Assembly (NCBI RefSeq): GCF_949987535.1
Contig: NW_026646025.1
Coordinates: 2,728,001-2,792,000 of the forward strand
Direction: 5' to 3'
Length of the DNA: 64,000 nucleotides
Source: Balaenoptera acutorostrata
Lineage: Eukaryota; Chordata; Mammalia; Artiodactyla; Balaenopteridae
The translations under genes and the position numbers were made by a program. The notes beneath the pieces were generated by a model. That model saw nothing but the letters and a program-made list of their open reading frames with translations, was not told the DNA's origin and did no database searches. Shown piece by piece: positions 49,401-61,900 of the stretch (position 1 is its first letter; each line of letters begins with the position of its first letter).

Positions 49401-50605
49401 TTTTTCTTTTTTTTTTTCTTTTTTTCTTTTTTTTTTCCACACGCACACACTGTATTTTATTTTTACAAGAGATAGATAGACTGACACCAAGCATTGTACA
49501 TGGATGACCACAACAAAAGCAACAATGATTGCAATTACCAAACATGAAACACACTTATACTATGTCATAATATTGACATTCAGTCCAGTAATCCTCCACT
49601 GTAACAGCTCCTTTACTTTGCAGTGAAAATTGATTTGTATATTCTTTTCCTCTGAGTCCTTGTGGGATTTTTTTTTAATTCAGACAGAAAGTCACAAAAA
49701 TTATACTCATCCTCATCCGTTCACTCAGTCCCATGTAATTAATTTCTTTTTTTTCATCTTGATCTTTTGTTAGCACTTTTATGAGTTCATCAGTTTTTCA
49801 TTAGAGTTCTGAAAATGCTTATTCATTCAGTTCAGCAGTACAGTCAGTTACCAGAAACCTGTACTTGTCAGAGTCTTTTCCATGAATTTCTTGAAGATGA
49901 AACTCTTTTATAGGAACATATTTGCAAAATCATCAGAGTACACCCAGAACTGTCTGTAAATGACAAAAGACTTAAAAATGACCATGGTTAAAGATTTGAT
50001 GAAAGTTCATAATAATGCAGTTGACAAGAAAATTAGTTATTTCTGAGCTATACATTTTAAAGTAATAACTAGGATTATTACTTATAACATTATACCAGAA
50101 CATATAACATTTTTAGACGTTTCCTGTAATGTCTGAAACATTTATATTAACATATTTCCATACATATTTCCATACAAATACAAATATAAGATTTTTAGAA
50201 ATTTCATGTAATGTCTGAAACATTTATATTAACATATTTCAATACATATTTCCATACAAATACAAATATAAGATTTTTAGAAATTTCATGTAATGTCTGA
50301 AACATTTATATTAACATATTTCCATACATATTTCCATACAAATACAAATATAAGATTTTTAGAAATTTCATGTAATGTCTGAAACATTTATATTAACATA
50401 TTTCCATACATATTTCCATACAAATACAAATATAAGATTTTTAGAAATTTCATGTAATGTCTGAAACATTTATATTAACATATTTCCATACATATTTCCA
50501 TACAAATACAAATATAAGATTTTTAGAAATTTCATGTAATGTCTGAAACATTTATATTAACATATTTATTTCCATACAAATAACCCAATGAAAGTTTAGT
50601 ATTAG
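49401..50605 (-). other. AT-rich 3' segment of cassette 3
   Basis: As cassette 2 but with six minisatellite units. A private base in one unit gives ATTTCAATAC near 50236-50245 in place of ATTTCCATAC. Confidence 0.65.
50104..50582. repeat. 82-bp minisatellite, cassette 3 (6 units)
   Basis: Anchors at 50108, 50190, 50272, 50354, 50436 and 50518. Confidence 0.92.
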
Positions 50606-50812
50606 TTGTTTTGTTTGTTTTTTTATACTGCAGGTTCTTATTAGGCATCAGTTTTATACACATCAGTGTATACATGTCAATCCCAATCGCCCAATTCAGC
50701 ACATCACCATCCCCACCTCATCGCAGTTTTCCCCCCTTGGTGTCCATATGTCCATTCTCTACATCTGTGTCTCAACTTCTGCCCTGCAAACTGGCTCATC
50801 TGTACCATTTTT

Positions 50813-53800
50813 CTACGTTCCACATACATGCATTAACATACGATATTTGTTTTTCTCTTTCTGACTTACTTCACTCTGTATGACAGTCTCTAGATCCATC
50901 CACTTCTCAACAAATGACTCAATTTCGTTCCTTTTTATGGCTGAATAATATTCCATCGTATATATGTACCACAACTTCTTTATCCATTCGTCTGTTGATG
51001 GGCATTTAGGTTGCTTCCATGACCTGGCTATTGTAAATAGTGCTGCAATGAACATTCGGGTGCACGTGTCTTTTTGAATTACGGTTTTCTCTGGGTATAT
51101 GCCCAGTAGTGGGATTGCTGGGTCATATGGTAATTCTATTTTTAGTTTTTTAAGGAACCTCCATATTGTTCTCCATAGTGGCTGTATCAATTTACATTCC
51201 CACCAACAGTGCAAGAGGGTTCCCTTTTCTCCACACCCTCTCCAGCATTTGTTGTTTGTAGATTTTCTGATGATGCCCATTCTAACAGGAGTGAGGTGAT
51301 ACCTCATTGTAGTTTTGATTTGCATTTCTCTAATAATTAGAGATGTTGAGCATCTTTTCATGTGCTTCGTGGCCGTCTGTATGTCTTCTTTGGAGAAATG
51401 TCTATTTAGGTCTTCTGCCCATTTTTGGATTGGGGTGTTTGTTTCTTTGATATTGAGCTGAATGAGCTGTTTATATATTTTGGAGATTAATCCTTTGTCC
51501 GTTGATTCATTTGCAAATATTTTCTCCCATTCTGAGGGTTGTCTTTTCGTCTTGTTTATGGTTTCCTTTGCTGTGCAAAAGCTTTGAAGTTTCATTAGGT
51601 CCCACTTGTTTATTTTTGTTTTTATTTCCATTACTCTAGGAGGTGGATCGAAAAAGATCTTGCTGTGATTTATGTCAAAGAGTGTTCTTCCTATGTTTTC
51701 CTCTAAGAGTTTTATAGTGTCCAGTCTTATATTTAGGTCTCTAATCCATTTTGAGTTTATTTTTGTGTATGGTGTTAGGGAGTATTCTAATTTCATTCTT
51801 TTACATGTGGCTGTCCAGTTTTCCCAGCACCACTTATTGAAGAGACTGTCTTTTCTCCATTGTATATCTTTGCCTCCTTTGTCATAGATTAGTTGACCAT
51901 AGGTGCGTGGGTTAATCTCTGGGCTTTCTATCTTGTTCCATTGATCTATGTTTCTGTTTTTGTGCCAGTACCATATTGTCTTGATTACTGTAGCTTTGTA
52001 GTATAGTCTGAAGTCAGGGAGTCTGATTCCTCCAGCTCCATTTTTTTGCCTCAAGACTGCTTTGGCTATTCGGGGTCTTTTGTGTCTCCATACAAATTTT
52101 AAGATGATTTGTTCTAGCTCCGTAAAAAATGCCATTGGTAATTTGATAGGGATTGCATTGAATCTGTAGATTGCTTTGGGTAGTATACTCATTTTCACAA
52201 TGTTGATTCTTCCAATCCAAGAACATGGTATATCTCTCCATCTGTTGGTATCATCTTTAATTTCTTTCATCAGTGTCTTATAGTTTTCTGCATACAGGTC
52301 TTTTGTCTCCCTAGGTAGGTTTATTCCTAGGTATTTTATTCTTTTTGTTGCAATGGTAAATGGGAGTGTTTCCATAATTTCTCTTTCAGATTTTTCATCA
52401 TTAGTGTATAGGAATGCAAGAGATTTCTGTGCATTAATTTTGTAACCTGCAACTTTACCATATTCATTAATTAGCTCTAGCAGTTTTCTGGTGGCAGTTT
52501 TAGGATTCACTATGTATAGTATCATGTCATCCGCAAACAGTGACAGTTTTACTTCTTCTTTTCCAATTTGTATTCCTTTTATTTCTTTTTCTTCTCTGAT
52601 TGCCGTGGCTAGGACTTCCAGAACTATGTTGAATAATAGTGGTGAGAGTGGACATCCTTGTCTCGTTCCTGATCTTAGAGGAAATGCTTTCAGTTTTTCA
52701 CCATTGAGAATGATGTTTGCTGTGGGTTTGTCATATATGGCCTTTATTATGTTGAGGTAGGTTCCCTCTATGCCCACTTTCTGGAGAGTTTTTATCATAA
52801 ATGGGTGTTGAATTTTGTCAAAAGCTTTTTCTGCATCTATTGAGATGATCATATGGTTTTTATTCTTCAATTTGTTAATATGGTGTATCACATTGATTGA
52901 TTTGCGTATATTGAAGAATCCTTGCATCCCTGGGATAAATCCCACTTGATCGTGGTGTATGATCCTTTTAATGTGTTGTTGGATTCTGTTTGCTAGTATT
53001 TTGTTGAGGATTTTTGCATCTATATTCATCAGTGATATTGGTCTGTAATTTTCTTTTTTTGTAGTGTCTTTGTCTGGTTTTGGTATCAGGGTGATGGTGG
53101 CCTCATAGAATGAGTTTGGGAGAGTTCCTTCCTCTGCAATTTTTTGGAAGAGTTTGAGAAGGATGGGTGTTAGCTCTTCTCTAAATGTTTGATAGAATTC
53201 ACCTGTGAAGCCATCTGGTCCTGGACTTTTGTTTGTTGGAAGATTTTTAATCACAGTTTCAATTTCATTACTTGTGATTGGTCTGTTGATATTTTCTGTT
53301 TCTTCCTGATTCAGTCTTGGAAGGTTATACCTTTCTAAGAATTTGTCCATTTCTTCCAGGTTGTCCATTTTATTGGCATAAAGTTGCTTGTAGTAGTCTC
53401 TTAGGATGTTTTGTATTTCTGCGGTGTCTGTTGTAACTTCTCCTTTTTCATTTCTGATTTTATTGATTTGAGTCCTCTCCCTCTTTTTCTTGATGAGTCT
53501 GGCTAATGGCTTATCAATTTTGTTTATCTTCTCAAAGAACCAACTTTTAGTTTTATTGATCTTTGCTATTGTTTTCTTTGTTTCTATTTCATTTATTTCT
53601 GCTCTGATCTTTATGATTTCTTTCCTTCTGCTAACTTTGGGTTTTGTTTGTTCTTCTTTCTCTAGTTTCTTTAGGTGTAAAGTTAGATTGTTTACTTGAG
53701 ATTTTTCTTGTTTCTTTAGGTAGGCTTGTATAGCTATAAACTTCCCTCTTAGAACCGCTTTTGCTGCATCCCATAGGTTTTGGGTCGTCGTGTTTTCATT

Positions 53801-54633
53801 GTCATTTGTCTCTAGGTATTTTTTTATTTCCTGTTTGATTTCTTCAGTGATCTCTTGGTTATTTAGTAACGTATTGTTTAGCCTCCATGTGTTTGTCTTT
53901 TTTACGTTTTTTTCCCTGTAATTCATTTCTAATCTCATAGCGTTCTGGTCAGAAAAGATGCTTGATATGATTTCAATTTTCTTAAATTTACTGAGGCTTG
54001 ATTTGTGACCCAAGATGTGATCTATCCTGGAGAATGTTCCGTGTGCACTTGAGAAGAACGTGTAATCTGCCGTTTTTGGATGGAATGTCCTATATATATA
54101 TCAATTAAATCTATCTGGTCTATTGTGTCATTTAAAGCTTCTGTTTCCTTATTTATTTTCATTTTGGATGATCTGTCCATTGGTGTAAGTGAGGTGTTAA
54201 AGTCCCCCACTATTATTGTGTTACTGTCGATTTCCTCTTTTATAGCTGTTAGCAGTTGCCTTATGTATTGAGGTGCTCCTATGTTGGGTGCATATATATT
54301 TATAATTGTTATATCTTCTTCTTGGATTGATCCCTGGATCATTATGTAGTGTCCTTCCTTGTCTCTTGTAACATTCTTTATTTTAAAGTCTATTTTATCT
54401 GATATGAGTATAGCTACTCCAGCTTTCTTTTGATTTCCATTTGCATGGAATATCTTTTTCCATCCCCTCACTTTCAGTCTGTATGTGTCCCTAGGTCTGA
54501 AGTGGGTCTCTTGTAGACAGCATATATATGGGTCTTGTTTTTGTATCCATTCAGCCAGTCTATGTCTTTTGGTTGGGGCATTTAATCCATTCACGTTTAA
54601 GGTAATTATCGATATGTATGTTCCTATGACCAT
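50813..54633 (-). pseudogene. ORF2: L1 ORF2, frameshifted, copy 3
   Basis: Endonuclease part 54633-54022, RT part down to 50813. The TA run at 54091-54101 has the identical 11-base length. The protein fragments equal those of copy 2. The conserved lesion rules out independent recent retrotransposition of this copy by its own machinery. Confidence 0.93.
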
Positions 54634-54691
54634 TTTCTTAATTGTTTGGGGTTTGTTTTTGTAGGTCCTTTTCTTCTCTTGTGTTTCCCAC

Positions 54692-55597
54692 TTAGAGAAG
54701 TTCCTTTAGCATTTGTTGTAGAGCTGGTTTGGTGGTGCTGAATTCTCTTAGCTTTTGCTTGTCTGTAAAGCTTTTGATTTCTCCATCAAATCTAAATGAG
54801 ATCCTTGCTGGGTAGAGTAATCTTGGTTGTAGGTTCTTCCCTTTCATCACTTTAAGTATTTCATGCCACTCCCTTCTGGCTTGCAGAGTTTCTGCTGAGA
54901 AATCAGCTGTTAACCTTATGGGGGTTCCCTTGTATGTTATTTGTCGTTTTTCCCTTGCTGCTTTCAATAATTTTTCTTTGTCTTTAATTTTTGCCACTTT
55001 GATTACTATGTGTCTCGGCGTGTTTCTCCTTGGGTTTATTCTGTATGGGACTCTCTGCGCTTCCTGGACTTGGGTGGCTATTTCCTTTCCCATGTTAGGG
55101 AAGTTTTCGATTATAATCTCTTCAAATATTTTCTCTGGTCCTTTCTCTCTCTCTTCTCCTTCTGGGACCCCTATAATGTGAATGTTGTTGCGTTTAATGT
55201 TGTCCCAGAGGTCTCTTAGGCTGTCTTCATTTCTTTTTATTCTTTTTTCTTTAGTCTGTTCCGCAGCAGTGAATTCCACCATTCTGTCTTCCAGGTCACT
55301 TATCCGTTCTTCTGCCTCAGTTATTCTGCTATTGATTCCTTCTAGTGTAGTTTTCATTTCAGTTATTGTATTGGTCATCTCTGTTTGTTTGTTCTTTAAT
55401 TCTTCTAGGTCTTTGTTAATCATTTCTTGCATCTTCTCAATTTTTGCCTCCATTCTTATTCCGAGGTCCTGGATCATCTTCACTATCATTATTCTGAATT
55501 CTTTTTCTGGAAGGTTGCCTATCTCCACTTCATTTGGTTGTTTTTCTGGGGTTTTTTCTTGTTCCTTCATCTGGTACATAGCCCTCTGCCTTTTCAT
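54692..55597 (-). CDS. ORF1: L1 ORF1 protein, copy 3
   Basis: Intact 301 aa, with the same protein as copy 1 including His140, although the rest of cassette 3 groups with cassettes 2 and 4. It lies 58 nt upstream of the broken ORF2. This pattern could come from gene conversion or from a repeated CpG transition. Confidence 0.93.
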   Translation of the reverse strand: MKRQRAMYQMKEQEKTPEKQPNEVEIGNLPEKEFRIMIVKMIQDLGIRMEAKIEKMQEMINKDLEELKNKQTEMTNTITEMKTTLEGINSRITEAEERISDLEDRMVEFTAAEQTKEKRIKRNEDSLRDLWDNIKRNNIHIIGVPEGEEREKGPEKIFEEIIIENFPNMGKEIATQVQEAQRVPYRINPRRNTPRHIVIKVAKIKDKEKLLKAAREKRQITYKGTPIRLTADFSAETLQARREWHEILKVMKGKNLQPRLLYPARISFRFDGEIKSFTDKQKLREFSTTKPALQQMLKELL

Positions 55598-56568
55598 CTT
55601 CTCTGTCTTTCTGTAACTGTGGTTTTTGGTCCACAGGCTGCAGGATTGTAGTTTTTCTTGCTTCTGTTGTCTGCCCTCTGGTGGTTGAGGCTATCTAAGA
55701 GGCTTGATGGGAGGCTCTGGTGGTGGGTAGAGCTGACTGTTGCTGTGGCGGTCAGAGCTCAGTAAAACCTTAATCCACTTGACTGTTGATGGGTGGGGCT
55801 GGGTTCCTTCCCTGTTGCTGTGGCGATCAGAGCCCAGTAAAACCTTAATCCACTTGACTGTTGATGGGTGGGGCTGGGTTCCCTCCCTGTTGGTTGTTTT
55901 GCCTGAGGCAACCCAACACTGGAGCCTACCCGTGCTCTTTGGTGGGGTTAATGGCAGACTCTGGGAGGGCTCACGCCAAGGAGAACTTCCCAGGACCTCT
56001 GCTGCCAGTGTCCTTATCCCCACGGTGAAACAGAGCCACCACTCGCCTCTGCAGGAGACCCCCCAACACCAGCAGGTACGTCTGGTTCAGTCTCCCCCAG
56101 GGTCACTGCTCCTTCCCCTGGGTCCCGATGCACACATTACTTTGTGTGTGCCCTCCAAGAGTGGGGTCTCTGTTTCCCCCAGTCCTGTCACAGTCCTGCA
56201 ATCAATTCCCACTAGACTTCAAAGTCTGATTCTCTAGGAATTCCTCCTCCCTTTGCCGGACCCCCAGGTTGGGAAGCCTGAGGTGGGGCTCAGAACCTTC
56301 ACTCCAGTGGGTGGACTTCTGTGGTATAAGTGTTCGCCAGTCTGTGAGTCACCCACCCAGCAGTTATGGGATTTGATTTTACTCTGATTGCGCCCCTCCT
56401 ACCGTCTCACTGTGGCTTCTCCTCTGTCCTTGGACGTGGGGTGTCCTCCTTGGTGAAGTCCAGGGTCTTCCTGTCAATGATTGTCCAGCAGCCAGTTGTG
56501 ATTCTGGTGCTCTCGCAAGAGGGAGTGAGAGCACGTCCTTCTACTCCGCCATCTTGGTTAATCTCCTG
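55598..56568 (-). promoter_or_regulatory. L1 5' UTR, copy 3
   Basis: As copy 1, with the paired 75-bp repeat at 55739-55888. Confidence 0.8.
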
Positions 56569-56886
56569 AAATTTCTTGCCTCAAAAAAGCTCCAAAACTT
56601 CTTGTCTCCTCACTCTACGTTTCAGACTCTCCATCCTCTGCCGGTTTGTGCTTCCTCAGGGCTCTTTTATTAGCTCTCTCCTGTTCCTGCTCTTAGCTTT
56701 CCTGCTGAGCCCTGAGCTCGCTGCCTCTTCCGCTTCAGGAGGTGCTGAGTCCGTCCATCGCGGAGCCTCCGCGGCTTGTGTCTTAGCTTTCGTCTTAGCT
56801 TTCAGGCTTTTTTGAACATTTTTTTTCCAGACCGGGTCCAGAAACTGGCTGGAGTTGAACTGGGTCTGACTTAAAAACCAGACCGG
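56569..56886 (-). other. GC-rich 5' segment of cassette 3
   Basis: Counterpart of 24763-25080 at +31,806 bp. Its presence in every complete cassette shows that it moved with the L1. Confidence 0.6.
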
Positions 56887-56901
56887 TGCTCCAGAATTCT
56901 T
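56887..56901. repeat. Target-site duplication, cassette 3, right
   Basis: Partner of 49386-49400, at the boundary between the ACCAGACCGG end of the insert and satellite. Confidence 0.78.
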
Positions 56902-57626
56902 GTCATCAAAATGTTCCATGACCGTGTCATCACAATGCTCGATGGCCCTTGTCAGCACAATGCTCCAGAATTCTTGTCATCACAATGTTCCATGGCCGTG
57001 TCATCACAATGCTCCATGGCCCTTGTCATCATAATGCTCCAGAATTCTTGTCATCACAATGTTCCATGACCGTATCATCACAATGCTCCATGGCCCTTGT
57101 CAGCACAATGCTCCAGAATTCTTCTCATCACAATGTTCCATGACCGTGTCATCACAATGCTCCTTGGCCCTTGTCATCACAATGCTCCAGAATTCTTGTC
57201 ATCACAATGTTCCATGACCGTGTCATCACAATGCTCCATGGCCCTTCTCATGACAATGCTCCAGAATTCTTCTCATCAAAATGTTCCATGACCGTATCAA
57301 CACAATGCTCCATGGCCACTGTCATCACAATGCTCCAGAATTCTTGTCATCACAATGTTCCATGGCCGTGTCATCACAATGCTCCATGGCCCTTGTCATC
57401 ATAATGCTCCAGAATTCTTGTCATTACTATATTCCATGAACGTGTCATCACAATGCTCTATGGCGCTTGTCATCAGAATGCTCCAGAATTCTTTTCATCA
57501 CAATGTTCCATGACCGTGTCATCACAATGCTCCATCGCCTTTGTCATCAGAATGCTCCAGAATTCTTGTTATCACAATGTTCCATGACCGTGTCATCACA
57601 ATGCTCCATCGCCTTTGTCATCAGAA

Positions 57627-57641
57627 TGCTCCAGAATTCTT
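57627..57641. repeat. Target-site duplication, cassette 4, left
   Basis: Same 15 bp as the other cassettes. The right partner falls outside the window. Confidence 0.75.
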
Positions 57642-58766
57642 TTTTTCTTTTTTTTTTTTTCTTTTTTTCTTTTTTTTTTCCACACGCACACACTGTATTT
57701 TATTTTTACAAGAGATAGATAGACTGACACCAAGCATTGTACATGGATGACCACAACAAAAGCAACAATGATTGCAATTACCAAACATGAAACACACTTA
57801 TACTATGTCATAATATTGACATTCAGTCCAGTAATCCTCCACTGTAACAGCTCCTTTACTTTGCAGTGAAAATTGATTTGTATATTCTTTTCCTCTGAGT
57901 CCTTGTGGGATTTTTTTTTAATTCAGACAGAAAGTCACAAAAATTATACTCATCCTCATCCGTTCACTCAGTCCCATGTAATTAATTTCTTTTTTTTCAT
58001 CTTGATCTTTTGTTAGCACTTTTATGAGTTCATCAGTTTTTCATTAGAGTTCTGAAAATGCTTATTCATTCAGTTCAGCAGTACAGTCAGTTACCAGAAA
58101 CCTGTACTTGTCAGAGTCTTTTCCATGAATTTCTTGAAGATGAAACTCTTTTATAGGAACATATTTGCAAAATCATCAGAGTACACCCAGAACTGTCTGT
58201 AAATGACAAAAGACTTAAAAATGACCATGGTTAAAGATTTGATGAAAGTTCATAATAATGCAGTTGACAAGAAAATTAGTTATTTCTGAGCTATACATTT
58301 TAAAGTAATAACTAGGATTATTACTTATAACATTATACCAGAACATATAACATTTTTAGACGTTTCCTGTAATGTCTGAAACATTTATATTAACATATTT
58401 CCATACATATTTCCATACAAATACAAATATAAGATTTTTAGAAATTTCATGTAATGTCTGAAACATTTATATTAACATATTTCCATACATATTTCCATAC
58501 AAATACAAATATAAGATTTTTAGAAATTTCATGTAATGTCTGAAACATTTATATTAACATATTTCCATACATATTTCCATACAAATACAAATATAAGATT
58601 TTTAGAAATTTCATGTAATGTCTGAAACATTTATATTAACATATTTCCATACATATTTCCATACAAATACAAATATAAGATTTTTAGAAATTTCATGTAA
58701 TGTCTGAAACATTTATATTAACATATTTATTTCCATACAAATAACCCAATGAAAGTTTAGTATTAG
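57642..58766 (-). other. AT-rich 3' segment of cassette 4
   Basis: As cassette 2, including tail pattern and five minisatellite units. Confidence 0.65.
58347..58743. repeat. 82-bp minisatellite, cassette 4 (5 units)
   Basis: Anchors at 58351, 58433, 58515, 58597 and 58679: the same count as cassette 2. Confidence 0.92.
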
Positions 58767-58973
58767 TTGTTTTGTTTGTTTTTTTATACTGCAGGTTCTT
58801 ATTAGGCATCAGTTTTATACACATCAGTGTATACATGTCAATCCCAATCGCCCAATTCAGCACATCACCATCCCCACCTCATCGCAGTTTTCCCCCCTTG
58901 GTGTCCATATGTCCATTCTCTACATCTGTGTCTCAACTTCTGCCCTGCAAACTGGCTCATCTGTACCATTTTT

Positions 58974-61900
58974 CTACGTTCCACATACATGCATTAACAT
59001 ACGATATTTGTTTTTCTCTTTCTGACTTACTTCACTCTGTATGACAGTCTCTAGATCCATCCACTTCTCAACAAATGACTCAATTTCGTTCCTTTTTATG
59101 GCTGAATAATATTCCATCGTATATATGTACCACAACTTCTTTATCCATTCGTCTGTTGATGGGCATTTAGGTTGCTTCCATGACCTGGCTATTGTAAATA
59201 GTGCTGCAATGAACATTCGGGTGCACGTGTCTTTTTGAATTACGGTTTTCTCTGGGTATATGCCCAGTAGTGGGATTGCTGGGTCATATGGTAATTCTAT
59301 TTTTAGTTTTTTAAGGAACCTCCATATTGTTCTCCATAGTGGCTGTATCAATTTACATTCCCACCAACAGTGCAAGAGGGTTCCCTTTTCTCCACACCCT
59401 CTCCAGCATTTGTTGTTTGTAGATTTTCTGATGATGCCCATTCTAACAGGAGTGAGGTGATACCTCATTGTAGTTTTGATTTGCATTTCTCTAATAATTA
59501 GAGATGTTGAGCATCTTTTCATGTGCTTCGTGGCCGTCTGTATGTCTTCTTTGGAGAAATGTCTATTTAGGTCTTCTGCCCATTTTTGGATTGGGGTGTT
59601 TGTTTCTTTGATATTGAGCTGAATGAGCTGTTTATATATTTTGGAGATTAATCCTTTGTCCGTTGATTCATTTGCAAATATTTTCTCCCATTCTGAGGGT
59701 TGTCTTTTCGTCTTGTTTATGGTTTCCTTTGCTGTGCAAAAGCTTTGAAGTTTCATTAGGTCCCACTTGTTTATTTTTGTTTTTATTTCCATTACTCTAG
59801 GAGGTGGATCGAAAAAGATCTTGCTGTGATTTATGTCAAAGAGTGTTCTTCCTATGTTTTCCTCTAAGAGTTTTATAGTGTCCAGTCTTATATTTAGGTC
59901 TCTAATCCATTTTGAGTTTATTTTTGTGTATGGTGTTAGGGAGTATTCTAATTTCATTCTTTTACATGTGGCTGTCCAGTTTTCCCAGCACCACTTATTG
60001 AAGAGACTGTCTTTTCTCCATTGTATATCTTTGCCTCCTTTGTCATAGATTAGTTGACCATAGGTGCGTGGGTTAATCTCTGGGCTTTCTATCTTGTTCC
60101 ATTGATCTATGTTTCTGTTTTTGTGCCAGTACCATATTGTCTTGATTACTGTAGCTTTGTAGTATAGTCTGAAGTCAGGGAGTCTGATTCCTCCAGCTCC
60201 ATTTTTTTGCCTCAAGACTGCTTTGGCTATTCGGGGTCTTTTGTGTCTCCATACAAATTTTAAGATGATTTGTTCTAGCTCCGTAAAAAATGCCATTGGT
60301 AATTTGATAGGGATTGCATTGAATCTGTAGATTGCTTTGGGTAGTATACTCATTTTCACAATGTTGATTCTTCCAATCCAAGAACATGGTATATCTCTCC
60401 ATCTGTTGGTATCATCTTTAATTTCTTTCATCAGTGTCTTATAGTTTTCTGCATACAGGTCTTTTGTCTCCCTAGGTAGGTTTATTCCTAGGTATTTTAT
60501 TCTTTTTGTTGCAATGGTAAATGGGAGTGTTTCCATAATTTCTCTTTCAGATTTTTCATCATTAGTGTATAGGAATGCAAGAGATTTCTGTGCATTAATT
60601 TTGTAACCTGCAACTTTACCATATTCATTAATTAGCTCTAGCAGTTTTCTGGTGGCAGTTTTAGGATTCACTATGTATAGTATCATGTCATCCGCAAACA
60701 GTGACAGTTTTACTTCTTCTTTTCCAATTTGTATTCCTTTTATTTCTTTTTCTTCTCTGATTGCCGTGGCTAGGACTTCCAGAACTATGTTGAATAATAG
60801 TGGTGAGAGTGGACATCCTTGTCTCGTTCCTGATCTTAGAGGAAATGCTTTCAGTTTTTCACCATTGAGAATGATGTTTGCTGTGGGTTTGTCATATATG
60901 GCCTTTATTATGTTGAGGTAGGTTCCCTCTATGCCCACTTTCTGGAGAGTTTTTATCATAAATGGGTGTTGAATTTTGTCAAAAGCTTTTTCTGCATCTA
61001 TTGAGATGATCATATGGTTTTTATTCTTCAATTTGTTAATATGGTGTATCACATTGATTGATTTGCGTATATTGAAGAATCCTTGCATCCCTGGGATAAA
61101 TCCCACTTGATCGTGGTGTATGATCCTTTTAATGTGTTGTTGGATTCTGTTTGCTAGTATTTTGTTGAGGATTTTTGCATCTATATTCATCAGTGATATT
61201 GGTCTGTAATTTTCTTTTTTTGTAGTGTCTTTGTCTGGTTTTGGTATCAGGGTGATGGTGGCCTCATAGAATGAGTTTGGGAGAGTTCCTTCCTCTGCAA
61301 TTTTTTGGAAGAGTTTGAGAAGGATGGGTGTTAGCTCTTCTCTAAATGTTTGATAGAATTCACCTGTGAAGCCATCTGGTCCTGGACTTTTGTTTGTTGG
61401 AAGATTTTTAATCACAGTTTCAATTTCATTACTTGTGATTGGTCTGTTGATATTTTCTGTTTCTTCCTGATTCAGTCTTGGAAGGTTATACCTTTCTAAG
61501 AATTTGTCCATTTCTTCCAGGTTGTCCATTTTATTGGCATAAAGTTGCTTGTAGTAGTCTCTTAGGATGTTTTGTATTTCTGCGGTGTCTGTTGTAACTT
61601 CTCCTTTTTCATTTCTGATTTTATTGATTTGAGTCCTCTCCCTCTTTTTCTTGATGAGTCTGGCTAATGGCTTATCAATTTTGTTTATCTTCTCAAAGAA
61701 CCAACTTTTAGTTTTATTGATCTTTGCTATTGTTTTCTTTGTTTCTATTTCATTTATTTCTGCTCTGATCTTTATGATTTCTTTCCTTCTGCTAACTTTG
61801 GGTTTTGTTTGTTCTTCTTTCTCTAGTTTCTTTAGGTGTAAAGTTAGATTGTTTACTTGAGATTTTTCTTGTTTCTTTAGGTAGGCTTGTATAGCTATAA

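Larger units (their letters stand above)
50606..56568 (-). mobile_element. Full-length L1, copy 3
   Basis: Same element, 31,806 bp right of copy 1. YY1-type motif at 56555-56548 on the minus strand; tail at 50606-50624. Sequence is almost the same as copies 2 and 4, including the inactivating ORF2 frameshift. Confidence 0.93.
49401..56886 (-). mobile_element. Composite retro-insert, cassette 3 (7,486 bp)
   Basis: Nearly identical to cassette 2 apart from one more minisatellite unit (+82), two fewer T in the tail and a few substitutions. Poly(T) 49401-49436 in runs of 5, 11, 7 and 10; AATAAA at 49461-49456 on the minus strand. The 15-bp flanks are at 49386-49400 and 56887-56901. It shares the ORF1 residue-140 His codon with cassette 1 but the other diagnostic sites with cassettes 2 and 4. 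Confidence 0.88.
56887..57641. repeat. Satellite spacer between cassettes 3 and 4 (755 bp)
   Basis: Same length, same trimer order and same variant monomers as the spacer between cassettes 1 and 2, offset by 31,806 bp. Cassette pair 3-4 therefore repeats the cassette-spacer-cassette arrangement of pair 1-2. Confidence 0.93.
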
